This document shows positions 8,772 through 17,204 of a stretch of 42,364 bases of DNA, in pieces (position 1 is the first letter of the stretch; each line of letters begins with the position of its first letter). The DNA comes from Myxococcus llanfairpwllgwyngyllgogerychwyrndrobwllllantysiliogogogochensis (GTDB lineage Bacteria; Myxococcota; Myxococcia; Myxococcales; Myxococcaceae). Both the position numbers and the translations under genes were made by a program. Under the pieces are notes generated by a model. The model was not told the DNA's origin, searched no databases, and saw nothing but the letters and a program-made list of their open reading frames with translations. Location of the stretch: positions 1-42,364 of the forward strand of contig NZ_VIFM01000076.1 of the NCBI RefSeq assembly GCF_006636215.1, read 5' to 3'.

Positions 8772-9863
8772 ATGGACCTGCTCCCGCTCGAAGCGCTCAC
8801 GACTCCCGCCGCCCTCGTGGACCTGGACCGCGTGGAAGCCAACCTCGCGCGCGTGGCCGCGTACACGCGGGAGCACCGCCTGCACTGGCGCCCCCACACG
8901 AAGACGCACAAGACCGCGGAGCTCACCGCGCTCCAGCTCGCCGCCGGGGCCATGGGCGCCACCGTCGCCACGCCGCGCGAGGCCGCGGTCATGGCCACCG
9001 CCTGCGACGACGTGCTGCTGGCCTACCCACCCGTGGGCCCAAGCCGACTCGCGCAGCTGATGGCCCTGCCCCGGCGCACGCGGCTCACGGTGGCGCTCGA
9101 CTCGGTGGAGGCGCTGGAGGGACTGGGCCACGCGGCCCGGGACGCGGGGCGAACCGTGGGGGTGCTCGTGGAGCTGGACCTGGGCATGCGCCGCGTGGGC
9201 GTGCAGAGCCCGGCCGATGCCGTGGCCCTGGCCCGCGCGGTCGCCGCCACGCCCGGCGTGACGTACAGAGGCATCATCTTCTATCCAGGCCACGTGCGCG
9301 TGCCGGTGGAGCAGCAGGAGTCCGCGTTGAAGGACCAGGGAGCGCGCGTGCGCGAGTTCGTGGACGCGCTCGCCTCCGAGGGACTCCGCCCCGACGTCGT
9401 CAGCGGAGGCTCCACGCCCATGCTGTGGCGCTCGCACGAAGTGGAAGGCCTGACGGAGATCCGCCCCGGCATCAACGTGCTGAATGACCGCAACACCGCC
9501 GCGCTCAACGCCTGCGCCTGGAACGAGTGCGCGTTCTCCGTCCTGACCACCGTGGTGAGCACCGCCGTCCCCGGCCAGGTGGTGGTCGACGCGGGCTCCA
9601 AGGCCCTGGCCAAGGAGGAAGGGCTCGCCCCGACGGGTGGCTATGGCGCACTCCTGGACAGGCCCGAGCTCGTCGTCCGGAGCGTCTCCGAGGAGCACGG
9701 CCTGCTCGACGTCTCTGGCACGTCCTGGCGCCCCCGCGTGGGGGACCGTTTGCGCGTCGTCCCCAACCACGTCTGCGCCGCCGTCAATCTGCACGAGCGG
9801 CTCCACGTGCTGCGCGGCGACACCGTGACGGCCACTTGGGCCGTCGCCGCGCGCGGCTGGTAG
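8772..9863 (+). CDS. PLP-dependent D-threonine aldolase / D-serine dehydratase family protein
   Basis: A fold-type III (alanine-racemase-like) PLP enzyme of the D-threonine aldolase/DSD1 family, acting on D-amino acids with a bound metal. ATG at 8772 gives the normal N-terminus (LEALTTPAALVDLDRVEANL), 363 residues. The PLP lysine is in RPHTKTHKT (Lys44). Near the C-terminus PNHVC (His333, Cys335) matches the His-x-Cys metal site of the D-serine dehydratase branch. Substrate (D-Thr, D-Ser or 3-hydroxyaspartate) cannot be settled from sequence. Its stop lies 7 bp from that of the convergent next gene. Confidence 0.85.
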   Translation: MDLLPLEALTTPAALVDLDRVEANLARVAAYTREHRLHWRPHTKTHKTAELTALQLAAGAMGATVATPREAAVMATACDDVLLAYPPVGPSRLAQLMALPRRTRLTVALDSVEALEGLGHAARDAGRTVGVLVELDLGMRRVGVQSPADAVALARAVAATPGVTYRGIIFYPGHVRVPVEQQESALKDQGARVREFVDALASEGLRPDVVSGGSTPMLWRSHEVEGLTEIRPGINVLNDRNTAALNACAWNECAFSVLTTVVSTAVPGQVVVDAGSKALAKEEGLAPTGGYGALLDRPELVVRSVSEEHGLLDVSGTSWRPRVGDRLRVVPNHVCAAVNLHERLHVLRGDTVTATWAVAARGW

Positions 9864-9870
9864 CTTCCGC

Positions 9871-10872
9871 TCACACCAGCTTGTCGAGCCGCTCCAGCTC
9901 GCGCGAGAGCACCGACTCCAGCTCGCGGATGTTGCGATAGACGATGCACCGGTAGGACGCGACGTCGAAGCGCAGCTCCTTCACGTCCCGGACCAGGAGC
10001 AGCGTGGGCCGCCCCTTGCCCCACGCGTAGCCGACCTCCAGGTACACGTTGGGGTTGGCCAGCGACAGGTCGGCGATGACGACCTTCGCCGTGTCGATGC
10101 GCTCCTTGATTCGCTGGATGATGGGCCCGTCGAACACGGCCTGGTCCACGCGCTCGCACAGCAGACCCGCCGCCTTCACGGGCCCCTGGATGCCGTAGTG
10201 GTACGTGTCCTCCAACTCGGGCGTGAAGGGCATCGCCACGAAGGCGTGAGGCTTTCCCATGGACACCGTGCCCGCGCTGGCCATGGACGGCGCCTGCACG
10301 AACGCGCTGCTGCGCCGCACCCGGAAACCTCCCCCTGGCAGCGTCTCCACGCCCGGCGTTCCACCCAGGCCCCGCTCCAGCGCCTTGCGCAGCCGCAGGG
10401 CACGGCGCATGTCCAGCTCCACCACCGTGAAGCGCTCCAACCCCTTGGGGCCCGTGCCGCGCTGGAAGGCCTCGATGAGTCCGCCCACGAAGGCCAGCAC
10501 CGCCTCATCCTCGTCGAGCCCGTAGTTGGGGCCGTGCACCGTGCCCGCCACGTGTTTCACCGAGGCGTGCGCCTCCAGCGCCTTCAGCGCGCGCAACGCG
10601 AACTGGCGAATCTCGTGGTAGCCGAACTCGCCCAGCCGCACCGTGCCCATGAAGAGCGCCAGCGGCGAGGCCAGCGCGCCCTTCGTCTCCACGAAGCGGA
10701 ATTCGCCCGGCTGCACCGCGACCTGCACCGGCGGCACGCCCACGGCCTCCAGCCGCCGTGACGCCTCGCCAGCCGCGCCGTACAGCTTTTGTGCATATTT
10801 GAACAAGGCGACATCCGCCGTCATCTCGGTGACGTCGCCCACTTCCAGCACCACGTCGAGGGCCGCGCTCAT
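9871..10872 (-). CDS. Possible macro-like domain fused to nucleoside-deoxyribosyltransferase/TIR-like domain
   Basis: A 333-residue soluble protein. The ATG ending at 10872 is chosen because the upstream 28 residues lack conserved character; GAGGG abuts this start, so the ribosome site is weak. Residues ~5-170 (VVLEVGDVTEMTADVALFK ... TVHGPNYGLDEDEAVLAFV) have the strand-GD-(I/V)-T-x6-D pattern and a late G-P-x-G-L segment seen in macro domains, though divergent. Residues ~207-315 are the better supported part: HAFVAMPF, a DxA-type turn (KVVIADLS), and NPNVYLEVGYAWG with Glu279, the hallmark of the nucleoside 2-deoxyribosyltransferase/TIR-like superfamily that cleaves N-glycosidic bonds. Related domains occur in NAD-linked anti-phage systems. 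Function inferred, not shown; no partner gene is adjacent. Confidence 0.65.
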   Translation of the reverse strand: MSAALDVVLEVGDVTEMTADVALFKYAQKLYGAAGEASRRLEAVGVPPVQVAVQPGEFRFVETKGALASPLALFMGTVRLGEFGYHEIRQFALRALKALEAHASVKHVAGTVHGPNYGLDEDEAVLAFVGGLIEAFQRGTGPKGLERFTVVELDMRRALRLRKALERGLGGTPGVETLPGGGFRVRRSSAFVQAPSMASAGTVSMGKPHAFVAMPFTPELEDTYHYGIQGPVKAAGLLCERVDQAVFDGPIIQRIKERIDTAKVVIADLSLANPNVYLEVGYAWGKGRPTLLLVRDVKELRFDVASYRCIVYRNIRELESVLSRELERLDKLV

Positions 10873-11023
10873 CCCTCGACTGTAGGGCCGCCGACTGTCC
10901 GGCCCCAACCTGGAACCCAACGGTCCAATCGCGAACGGGTGCCCGGGGACCCCCATGTTCCTGAGACTCGGGGTATGACCAGTCTAAAGAACTCCATTCA
11001 CATTGTGATATGGAGCCCTGCGC

Positions 11024-11092
11024 ACCCCGGAACACCCGGGGAACCCCACATCCCCTGAGGGGCCGTCCCGACGCAAAGTCTTTCAAGTCGGG
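11024..11092 (+). promoter_or_regulatory. Three hairpin-forming dyads in the leader of the StyA-like gene
   Basis: In under 70 bp before the start at 11112 lie CCCCGG/CCGGGG (11024-11029/11035-11040), CCCCT-G-AGGGG (11052-11062), and CCCGAC/GTCGGG (11067-11072/11087-11092, with AAAG-T-CTTT inside). They could structure the 5' leader or act as operators. No known riboswitch class was recognised. Confidence 0.4.
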
Positions 11093-11111
11093 AAAAGTGA
11101 AGGAGAGACAG

Positions 11112-12419
11112 ATGGCGAGCATCGGTATCGTCGGCGCCGGCACTGCCGGACTGCACCTGGGTCTGAAGCTTCTCTCGCAGGGCATTCCCGTCACGCTCTA
11201 CGCGGAGCAGGAGCCAGACGCCCTTCGCGCAGGCCGACTTCTGAACACGGTGACTCACCATGCGCCCACTCGCGCACGGGAGCGGGAGCTGTGGGTGGAC
11301 TTCTGGGGCGCGCCGGAGCTGGCGATGAACCGCTGCGCCATCCACGTCCACGGGCCGCATCCGTTCAGCGTGAAGGGGCGCGTCCTCGAGCCGAGCCTCT
11401 GCGTGGACTATCGCCTCTATCAGCCCCGGCTCGCGGAGGCCTTCGTGGAGCGCGGAGGGCGACTGGAGGTCGCGCCGGTGGACAACGTCGCGCTGGAGGG
11501 CCTGACGCGGCGCCATGCGCTGGTGGTGGTGGCCTCCGGGCGCAATGGGCTCAACGCGCTGTTTCCGCGCGTGCCGGAGCTGTCGCCGCATACCCGGCCT
11601 CCGCGCGTGCTGTTCGCGGCGATCCTCAAGGGCCTGCGGATGCCGGAGCCCTTCGGCATGCACGTCAACCTGGTGCCGGGACAGGGCGAGGTCTTCGAGT
11701 CGCAGATGATCACCCGCCACGGCCGCGTCCCCAGCACGCTCATCGAGGCGGTGCCCGGAAGCGAGCTGGCGTCGATGATTTCCCTCAAGCGCGACGACGA
11801 CCCCGCCGCCTTCGACGCGATGCTGCTGGACCTCATGCGCCGCCACGCGCCCGCCACCTACGAGCGCATCGACCCGACGGAGTTCGGCGTCCGAGGTCCG
11901 CTGGACTTCCTCCAGGGAGGCTTCACGCCCGTGGTGCGCCGCGCCTGGGCCCAGGTGGGCGAGGGCCGCTTCGTCATGGCGGTGGGCGACACCCATGTGA
12001 CGAACGACCCCATCGCGGGCCAGGGCGCCAACGCCGCGTCGGCCTCCGCCTTCACGCTGGCCATCGCCATCCAGGACGCGCTCCTGTCCGAGCGCCCCTT
12101 CGACGAGACGTTCTGCCGAGACACGGAGGCGCGGATGTGGAGCGCCGTCGCCCCGGCGACGGACTGGACGAACGCGCTGCTCCAGCCGCCTCCGCCGCAC
12201 GTCATCGACCTGCTGGTCGCCGGCAGCCGGGACAACCGGGTGGCCGACGCCATCGTCAGCGCCTTCATGATTCCCGAGCGCATCCTCTCCGCCTGTGCCT
12301 CGCCCGACGCCTCCGCGGAGTTCATCGCCCACGCGGGAACGCCGAGCGCGGATGTGCTGGCCGCGTCCGGAGCCCTGGGCTGGGACACCGGAGCCAGAAT
12401 CCGGCCTCTCGCCGGCTGA
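11112..12419 (+). CDS. StyA-like FAD-dependent monooxygenase
   Basis: A 435-residue flavoprotein resembling the oxygenase component of styrene monooxygenase (StyA), which uses reduced FAD to epoxidise or hydroxylate aromatic alkenes and indoles. ATG at 11112 has AAGGAG about six bases upstream. The N-terminus is a dinucleotide-binding fold (IGIVGAGTAGLHLGLKL). The late motif VGDTHVTNDPIAGQGANAAS is the group E flavin monooxygenase counterpart of the GD motif. StyA-type enzymes need a separate flavin reductase (StyB); none is encoded next to it, so it must borrow reduced flavin or have a different substrate role. The gene stands alone, with an unusually structured leader upstream and a hairpin downstream. 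Substrate unknown. Confidence 0.8.
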   Translation: MASIGIVGAGTAGLHLGLKLLSQGIPVTLYAEQEPDALRAGRLLNTVTHHAPTRARERELWVDFWGAPELAMNRCAIHVHGPHPFSVKGRVLEPSLCVDYRLYQPRLAEAFVERGGRLEVAPVDNVALEGLTRRHALVVVASGRNGLNALFPRVPELSPHTRPPRVLFAAILKGLRMPEPFGMHVNLVPGQGEVFESQMITRHGRVPSTLIEAVPGSELASMISLKRDDDPAAFDAMLLDLMRRHAPATYERIDPTEFGVRGPLDFLQGGFTPVVRRAWAQVGEGRFVMAVGDTHVTNDPIAGQGANAASASAFTLAIAIQDALLSERPFDETFCRDTEARMWSAVAPATDWTNALLQPPPPHVIDLLVAGSRDNRVADAIVSAFMIPERILSACASPDASAEFIAHAGTPSADVLAASGALGWDTGARIRPLAG

Positions 12420-12450
12420 GACTCGAAGTCCGGGCGAGGCGCCGTCGAAA

Positions 12451-12466
12451 CGCTCCTGCGGGAGCG
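12451..12466 (+). terminator. Terminator-like hairpin after StyA-like gene
   Basis: CGCTCC (12451-12456), loop TGCG, GGAGCG (12461-12466) lie between the stop at 12419 and the next start at 12493. Short but perfect; no U tract. Confidence 0.4.
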
Positions 12467-12492
12467 GCGGCGCTTCGCTATCCTCGCGAGCC

Positions 12493-13449
12493 ATGCGATT
12501 TGGCATCGTCGGTTCGGGTGGAGTGGGCGGCTATTACGGCGCGAGGTTGGTGCGCGCGGGGCACGACGTGGGCTTCCTTGCCCGAGGCTCGCATCTGCGC
12601 GCCATGCGGGAGCGGGGCCTCACCATCCTCAGTCAGGAGGGGGACTTCACCGTCCCCGTCCGCGCCGAAGAGGACGCGGCGCGGCTGGGGCCGGTGGACG
12701 TGGTGGTGCTCGCGGTGAAGAACTACGACGTCGCCAGCGTGCTCGCCCAGGTGAAGACGCTGCTCGCCTCGAAGGAGCAGCCCTCGCACGGTGCTCCCGG
12801 CACGGTGGTCGTCACGCTCCAGAACGGCGTGGACAGCCCCTCCGAGGTGGCCGCCGCCGTGGGCGAGGCCGCGGTCATCGGAGGGACGACGTACATCTCC
12901 ACCGCCATCACCGAGCCGGGCGTCATCCGTCAGGCGGGCACGCTGCACCGGGTGGTGCTGGGCGAGGCGTTCGGTGACATCTCGCGCGTCTCCCCGCGCG
13001 TCCAGGCGCTGCGGGACGTGCTCGCCCAGGCGGGCCTCAACGCGGAGGCGGTGGCCGACATCCGCGCGCCCCTCTGGGAGAAGCTCGCCTTCCTCGCCGC
13101 CATGTCCGGCTTCTGTACCGCCGCGCGCTCCTCGATTGGCCCCTTGAGAGAGGTCCCCTTCTTCCGGGAGATGTTCCGCGAGGCCGCCGCCGAGGTGCTC
13201 CGCGTCGCCGCCGCGGAGGGCGTCTCCACCACCACGCGTCCCGACGACGTGATGCGCTTCATGGAGGCGATGGCCCCGGAGATCCGCCCGTCGATGATGG
13301 TGGACTTCGACGCGGGCAAGCCGCTGGAGGTCGAATACCTCCAGGGCACGGTGGCCCGGCGCGGCCATGCGCTCGGCGTCCCCACGCCCGTCATGAGCAC
13401 CCTGTACTCCGTGCTGATGCCCCACGTGCGCGGCGCGCGTCAGGGCTGA
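12493..13449 (+). CDS. panE: 2-dehydropantoate 2-reductase (PanE/ApbA family)
   Basis: NADPH-dependent ketopantoate reductase family, 318 residues, making pantoate for coenzyme A. The start at 12493 gives the expected N-terminus MRFGIVGSGGVGGYYGARL, an NADP-binding GxGxxG turn. VVLAVKNYD holds the conserved lysine (Lys76), and TLQNGVDS is the family NGV motif; the C-terminal helical domain carries VDFDAGKPLEVEYL with the conserved Glu. Many genomes have several PanE-like paralogues acting on other 2-keto acids, so the pantothenate role is likely but not certain. CoA supply feeds phosphopantetheine arms of the nearby megasynthases, but this gene is not in their operon. Confidence 0.85.
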   Translation: MRFGIVGSGGVGGYYGARLVRAGHDVGFLARGSHLRAMRERGLTILSQEGDFTVPVRAEEDAARLGPVDVVVLAVKNYDVASVLAQVKTLLASKEQPSHGAPGTVVVTLQNGVDSPSEVAAAVGEAAVIGGTTYISTAITEPGVIRQAGTLHRVVLGEAFGDISRVSPRVQALRDVLAQAGLNAEAVADIRAPLWEKLAFLAAMSGFCTAARSSIGPLREVPFFREMFREAAAEVLRVAAAEGVSTTTRPDDVMRFMEAMAPEIRPSMMVDFDAGKPLEVEYLQGTVARRGHALGVPTPVMSTLYSVLMPHVRGARQG

Positions 13450-13523
13450 GCCTGTCCGTCCACCGACCGAGCGGGCCGACGGCCTGACGCAATCGTCCGC
13501 CGGATTTCGCATAGAGATGAGTG

Positions 13524-14270
13524 ATGAGCGAGCCGAGCCCCCGTCCCACGCCGAGCCCTCCGTCGTCTCCGCCCCTGGGGCGAGTGGCGCTGCATGCCGT
13601 CGCCTCCGGGCTGACGCCCCTCATCCCCGTCCCCTTCCTGGATGACTACGCCCTCTTCCAGGTGCGCGAGCAGCTGGTCCGCTCGCTGTTGGAGGAGCGC
13701 GGGCTGCGCGCGCCGAACCAGGCCGTGGAGGCGCTCGCGGGCTCCAGTCTGGGCCGCACGCTGGGCGGGCGGTTGGCCAGCTACCTCAAGGGGATGATGC
13801 TGCTTCCGGTGAAGAAGCTCTTCCGGAAGGTCTTCTTCGTCCTGTGGGTGAAGGACTGCGTGGACGTGGCCTCCGTGTCCCTGCACCACGGCTACCTGCT
13901 CCACCACGCGCTGGAGCGCGGAGACCTGGACGCGCTGAGCCTGCAGGGCGACAAGCCTCGAGCCATCCACGCGGCCATCGTCGCGGCCTGCGCGGAGGTG
14001 GATGCCAGGCCCGTCAACCAGGCCCTGCGGCGCCTCTTCGCGAGCAGCCGGCTGCTGGTGGCGGAGGCCACGCGCGTGTTCCTCAACCCCAGGAACGTGG
14101 GCCCCCGCGCGCCCGAGCCGGGCGAGAGCGCGGAGGTGAAGTCGCTGGCGGACCGGCTGCTCGCCCTGCTGTGGGAGGAGCGCGGCTACTTCTCCACGCT
14201 GGAGGCGCACTACGTCCGCCACCTGGAGGCCGGGCCGGCCCCTGTCTTGAGCGCGACGTCAGGGAGCTGA
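13524..14270 (+). CDS. Hypothetical protein, conserved-looking, cytoplasmic or peripheral
   Basis: A 248-residue protein that I cannot assign to a family. ATG at 13524 is used; a GTG directly before it at 13521 is an alternative. The first ~20 residues are Pro/Ser-rich and disordered. The rest is helical, with an amphipathic-to-hydrophobic patch (GLTPLIPVPFLDDYALFQV) and a basic-hydrophobic stretch (LLPVKKLFRKVFFVLWVKD) that might associate with membranes. The pattern recalls small proteins with a conserved PxPFLDD-type loop, but no catalytic motif is evident. Its last 12 bases overlap the end of the convergent DUF4105 gene. Confidence 0.6.
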   Translation: MSEPSPRPTPSPPSSPPLGRVALHAVASGLTPLIPVPFLDDYALFQVREQLVRSLLEERGLRAPNQAVEALAGSSLGRTLGGRLASYLKGMMLLPVKKLFRKVFFVLWVKDCVDVASVSLHHGYLLHHALERGDLDALSLQGDKPRAIHAAIVAACAEVDARPVNQALRRLFASSRLLVAEATRVFLNPRNVGPRAPEPGESAEVKSLADRLLALLWEERGYFSTLEAHYVRHLEAGPAPVLSATSGS

Positions 14271-15278
14271 GTCGGCCGCGCGCGCTTGCGTCTCCCGGAT
14301 GCGCCGCGAGAAGTCCGGCTGGTTCGCCGCCGCCAGCGCGCGCGGGTTGATGAGGTGCCGCGCGCGCACCACTTCCAGCGGCGCGTCCGTCTCGATGAGC
14401 CCCAGCTCGTACGCCAGCGCGTCGGAGAAGGCTGGCAGCAGCGTGCGGTGGTCATAGGGCACCTTCACCGCGCTCACCTTCTCGAAGTGGTGCACCAGGT
14501 TGGTGGTGCAGTTGTTGGAGAGCGAGTTGTAGAACTCCGGCTTCGCGTGCAGCGCGTTCATCCGGGCCACCATGTCCAGGAAGAAGTCGGAGATGCGCTC
14601 CTTCGACGCGTTCACCGGGTAGAGGTACACGTCGTCATGCCGGTGGTTGGAGCGCAGCTGCACCAGGTCCCGCTCGTCCCCCACGACGTAGACGAGCTCG
14701 AACTGGCGGAACAGCCCTCCCACGGCGGAGAACGTCTCCCCCTTCTCGCGACGAATCTCCACGGAGAAGACGAGGTAGCGCCCATCCGAGAAGCCGAAGC
14801 TCACCATGGTGTGCGCGGCGCCGAAGAAGCCGGAGAACGGCTCCACGATGAACCACGCCCCCGTCAGCTCGCGCGCGTCATACGCGGCCGAGTACCAGGA
14901 CGCATCCCAGTCCGTCGTGCTCCGGTAGCGGAAGTCGCGCACGTCGTGAATCGTCACCCGCGAGCCCTCCACGTCCGCGCGAGCCATCCGTGCCAGGTCC
15001 GGCGCCCAGTCGCGCTCGGTCGACGGCGCCTGGGACCAGGCCCAGACGTGAAGCCCCCCACACGCCGCGAGCACCACCGCCACCGCGCCCGACCGCGAGC
15101 CGAACCGCCGCCACACGACGAGGGCCAGGCCCGCCACGACCAGGGCACCCAATGCCCTGAGGAGGTGCGCCCCTTCGGGCCCCGCCCCTGTCAAGGCGAG
15201 CGCGAGCCCGACCCAGGCGGTCCCCCCGAAAAGCACCAGGGCGGTCAGGACGTTGGGGACGAGGGAGGGCAGTCGCAT
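14259..15278 (-). CDS. DUF4105 (Lnb-like N-terminal domain) membrane protein
   Basis: A 339-residue protein. The ATG ending at 15278 gives a hydrophobic N-terminus with three transmembrane helices within residues ~8-82 (VLTALVLFGGTAWVGLALAL, ALGALVVAGLALVVW, AVAVVLAACGGLHVWAW), followed by a large extracytoplasmic domain. That domain matches DUF4105: a His in GAAHTMVSFGF (His156) and a Cys in SLSNNCTTNL (Cys257), the His and Cys positions of the papain-like fold also found in the lipoprotein acyl-transferase Lnb. It may modify envelope lipoproteins or act as a thiol hydrolase; the exact reaction is not known from sequence. Divergent from the ABC exporter gene, with ~180 bp between. Confidence 0.78.
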   Translation of the reverse strand: MRLPSLVPNVLTALVLFGGTAWVGLALALTGAGPEGAHLLRALGALVVAGLALVVWRRFGSRSGAVAVVLAACGGLHVWAWSQAPSTERDWAPDLARMARADVEGSRVTIHDVRDFRYRSTTDWDASWYSAAYDARELTGAWFIVEPFSGFFGAAHTMVSFGFSDGRYLVFSVEIRREKGETFSAVGGLFRQFELVYVVGDERDLVQLRSNHRHDDVYLYPVNASKERISDFFLDMVARMNALHAKPEFYNSLSNNCTTNLVHHFEKVSAVKVPYDHRTLLPAFSDALAYELGLIETDAPLEVVRARHLINPRALAAANQPDFSRRIRETQARAADSAP

Positions 15279-15455
15279 ATCCGCCCAGTATTCCGCGCCC
15301 CCGGGCCGGCCGCCAAGGGCGGCGCAACCCCGTCCCGCCTGGCACCATGATAACCCGATAAGCAGCCTGTCCCCGGGTATCACTTCGCGCGGCAATGACG
15401 TATGAGAGCGGCGAGGGCCCGATTCTCAGGTCCCTCCGGGTCTCCGGGAGCCGTC

Positions 15456-17093
15456 GTGTCATTGCTCGCCCTGCTCTTCCAGAAGTCCAAACTCCCCATC
15501 ATTCTCGCGGCGCTCCTGGGCATCCTCACGGGTGCATGCAGCGCGGCGCTCGTCGCGGTGATGAACCAGGCGCTGACGTCCCGGACGGTGGCGGACGCGC
15601 TGACGCTGATGCCCGCGTTCCTCGGCTTCGCGGTGGCGGTGCTGGTGCTGCGCATCGTGTCTCAGATGCAGCTCAGCTCCATGCAGCAGGTGGCCCTGCT
15701 GGACCTCCGGCTGTCGCTGTGTCGGCGCATGCTGGAGGCCCCGCTGAGCAAGCTGGAGAGCGCCGGGCCGCACAAGCTGTTGGCCGCGCTGACGGAGGAC
15801 ATCGCCGTCATCAACAGCACCATCTCCGTCATCCCCGGCGTCATCATCTGCCTGGCGACGCTCGCGGGCTGCCTCGTCTACCTGGCGTGGCTGTCCGGGC
15901 CGCTCCTGATGATGATCCTCGCGGTCATCGCCGTGGTGATGGCGAGCGTGGCCATCCCCAACCGCTACGCGTATTCGCAGTTCTACAAGCGGCGCGAGAG
16001 CCAGGACGCCCTGTACTCCAACTTCAGGACGCTCATCGACGGCGCCAAGGAGCTGCAGCTCCACCACGCGCGCAGCGAGGACTTCTTCAACAAGGAGCTC
16101 AAGCCGACGGCCGAGGAGGTCTCACGTGTCTCGCTGACGACCAACAACCTCTTCATCATCACCGGGAGCTGGGGCGGCTTCATGGTGATGGCCGTCATCG
16201 CCGTCATCCTCTTCGGCGTGCCCCGGTTCCAGACGGTGGAGATGTCCACGCTGGCCGCGTACGCGCTGGTGGTGCTGTACCTGCAACAGCCGCTCGACGG
16301 CCTGATGAACCAGTGGCCCGCCCTGTCTCGCAGCCACGTGGCGATGAAGAAGCTGGAGAAACTGGGCCTGTCGCTGGCGGACCCGGAGCCTCCCGCCGAC
16401 GGCGCCGTGCCGACGAAGTTCGAGCGAGTCGAACTCGTGGACATCACCCACACCTACTACCGCGAGCAGGACGGCGCGACCTTCACCCTGGGCCCCATCA
16501 ACACGATGATGCGCCGGGGCGAGCTGGTCTTCCTCGTGGGCGGCAACGGCAGCGGCAAGACGACGCTGGCCAAGCTGCTCACCGGACTGTACTCGCCGGA
16601 GAAGGGGGAGCTGCGAGTGGACGGCGTGCCCATCACCGCCGCCAACCGCCGCTCCTACCGCCAGCTCTTCTCCTCCGTGTTCTTCGACTTCCACCTCTTC
16701 GAGCGCATGCTCGGCCTGGACCAACCCGGGCTCGAGGAGAAGGCGAAAGGTTTCCTGTCCCGGCTCCAGTTGCAGCACAAGGTGCGCGTGGAGGACGGCA
16801 AGCTGTCCACGGTGTCGCTCTCCCAGGGACAGCGCAAGCGCCTGGCCCTGCTCACGTCGTTCCTGGAGGACCGCCCCATCTACGTCTTCGACGAGTGGGC
16901 CGCGGACCAGGACCCCCTCTTCCGCGAGCTGTTCTACCGGGAGATGCTCCCCGCGCTGAAGAACCAGGGGAAGCTCGTCTTCGTCATCAGCCACGACGAC
17001 CGTTACTTCCACCTGGCCGACCGTCTGCTCAAGCTCGAATCAGGACAGCTCGTCTCCATGCCAGACACCGCCCCCACCGCCGTCTCGGCGTGA
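15456..17093 (+). CDS. Cyclic-peptide export ABC transporter (PvdE/SyrD type), TM-NBD fusion
   Basis: A 545-residue half-transporter with permease and ATPase fused, of the cyclic-peptide/siderophore-intermediate exporter family. GTG at 15456 is preceded by GGGAG five bases upstream; an earlier ATG at 15402 would add 18 unlikely residues. Residues ~1-300 contain about six membrane segments (PIILAALLGILTGACSAALV, LMPAFLGFAVAVLVLRIV, VIPGVIICLATLAGCLVYLA and others). The ATPase part has Walker A GGNGSGKTT, signature LSQGQRKRLAL, Walker B plus downstream YVFDEWAADQDP (a hallmark of this subfamily), and the switch His in VISHDDRYF. Members usually sit beside NRPS genes and export their product or precursor, which fits the operon 3 kb downstream. 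Confidence 0.9.
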   Translation: MSLLALLFQKSKLPIILAALLGILTGACSAALVAVMNQALTSRTVADALTLMPAFLGFAVAVLVLRIVSQMQLSSMQQVALLDLRLSLCRRMLEAPLSKLESAGPHKLLAALTEDIAVINSTISVIPGVIICLATLAGCLVYLAWLSGPLLMMILAVIAVVMASVAIPNRYAYSQFYKRRESQDALYSNFRTLIDGAKELQLHHARSEDFFNKELKPTAEEVSRVSLTTNNLFIITGSWGGFMVMAVIAVILFGVPRFQTVEMSTLAAYALVVLYLQQPLDGLMNQWPALSRSHVAMKKLEKLGLSLADPEPPADGAVPTKFERVELVDITHTYYREQDGATFTLGPINTMMRRGELVFLVGGNGSGKTTLAKLLTGLYSPEKGELRVDGVPITAANRRSYRQLFSSVFFDFHLFERMLGLDQPGLEEKAKGFLSRLQLQHKVRVEDGKLSTVSLSQGQRKRLALLTSFLEDRPIYVFDEWAADQDPLFRELFYREMLPALKNQGKLVFVISHDDRYFHLADRLLKLESGQLVSMPDTAPTAVSA

Positions 17094-17160
17094 GCCGCGG
17101 GTGATACATCGCCCCACGTGATGTCTCGGCGTGAGCACCGGGTGATACAGCGTCCGACAC
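17082..17160 (+). repeat. Imperfect tandem direct repeat, period 41 bp
   Basis: The segment starting GTCTCGGCGTGAGC at 17082 (including the exporter stop codon) recurs at 17123, with CGGGTGATACA shared further on; roughly 38 bases match with a few changes. The stop-codon end of the transporter gene appears duplicated into the intergenic space. Confidence 0.75.
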
Positions 17161-17204
17161 CTTTCGCGGATGACATGCTGAGAGGTTTACGGCGGCAATC
17201 CGTG

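Noticed and set aside
11024..11092. Riboswitch
   Set aside because: Stem-forming repeats are present, but no conserved aptamer core of a known class was recognised.
14259..14270. 12-bp overlap between the hypothetical gene and the DUF4105 gene as a start-site error
   Set aside because: The genes are convergent, so both overlapping ends are stop codons; short tail-to-tail overlaps are ordinary.
17082..17160. CRISPR-like array
   Set aside because: Only two imperfect units directly adjacent, no spacers and no cas genes; best explained as a tandem duplication.
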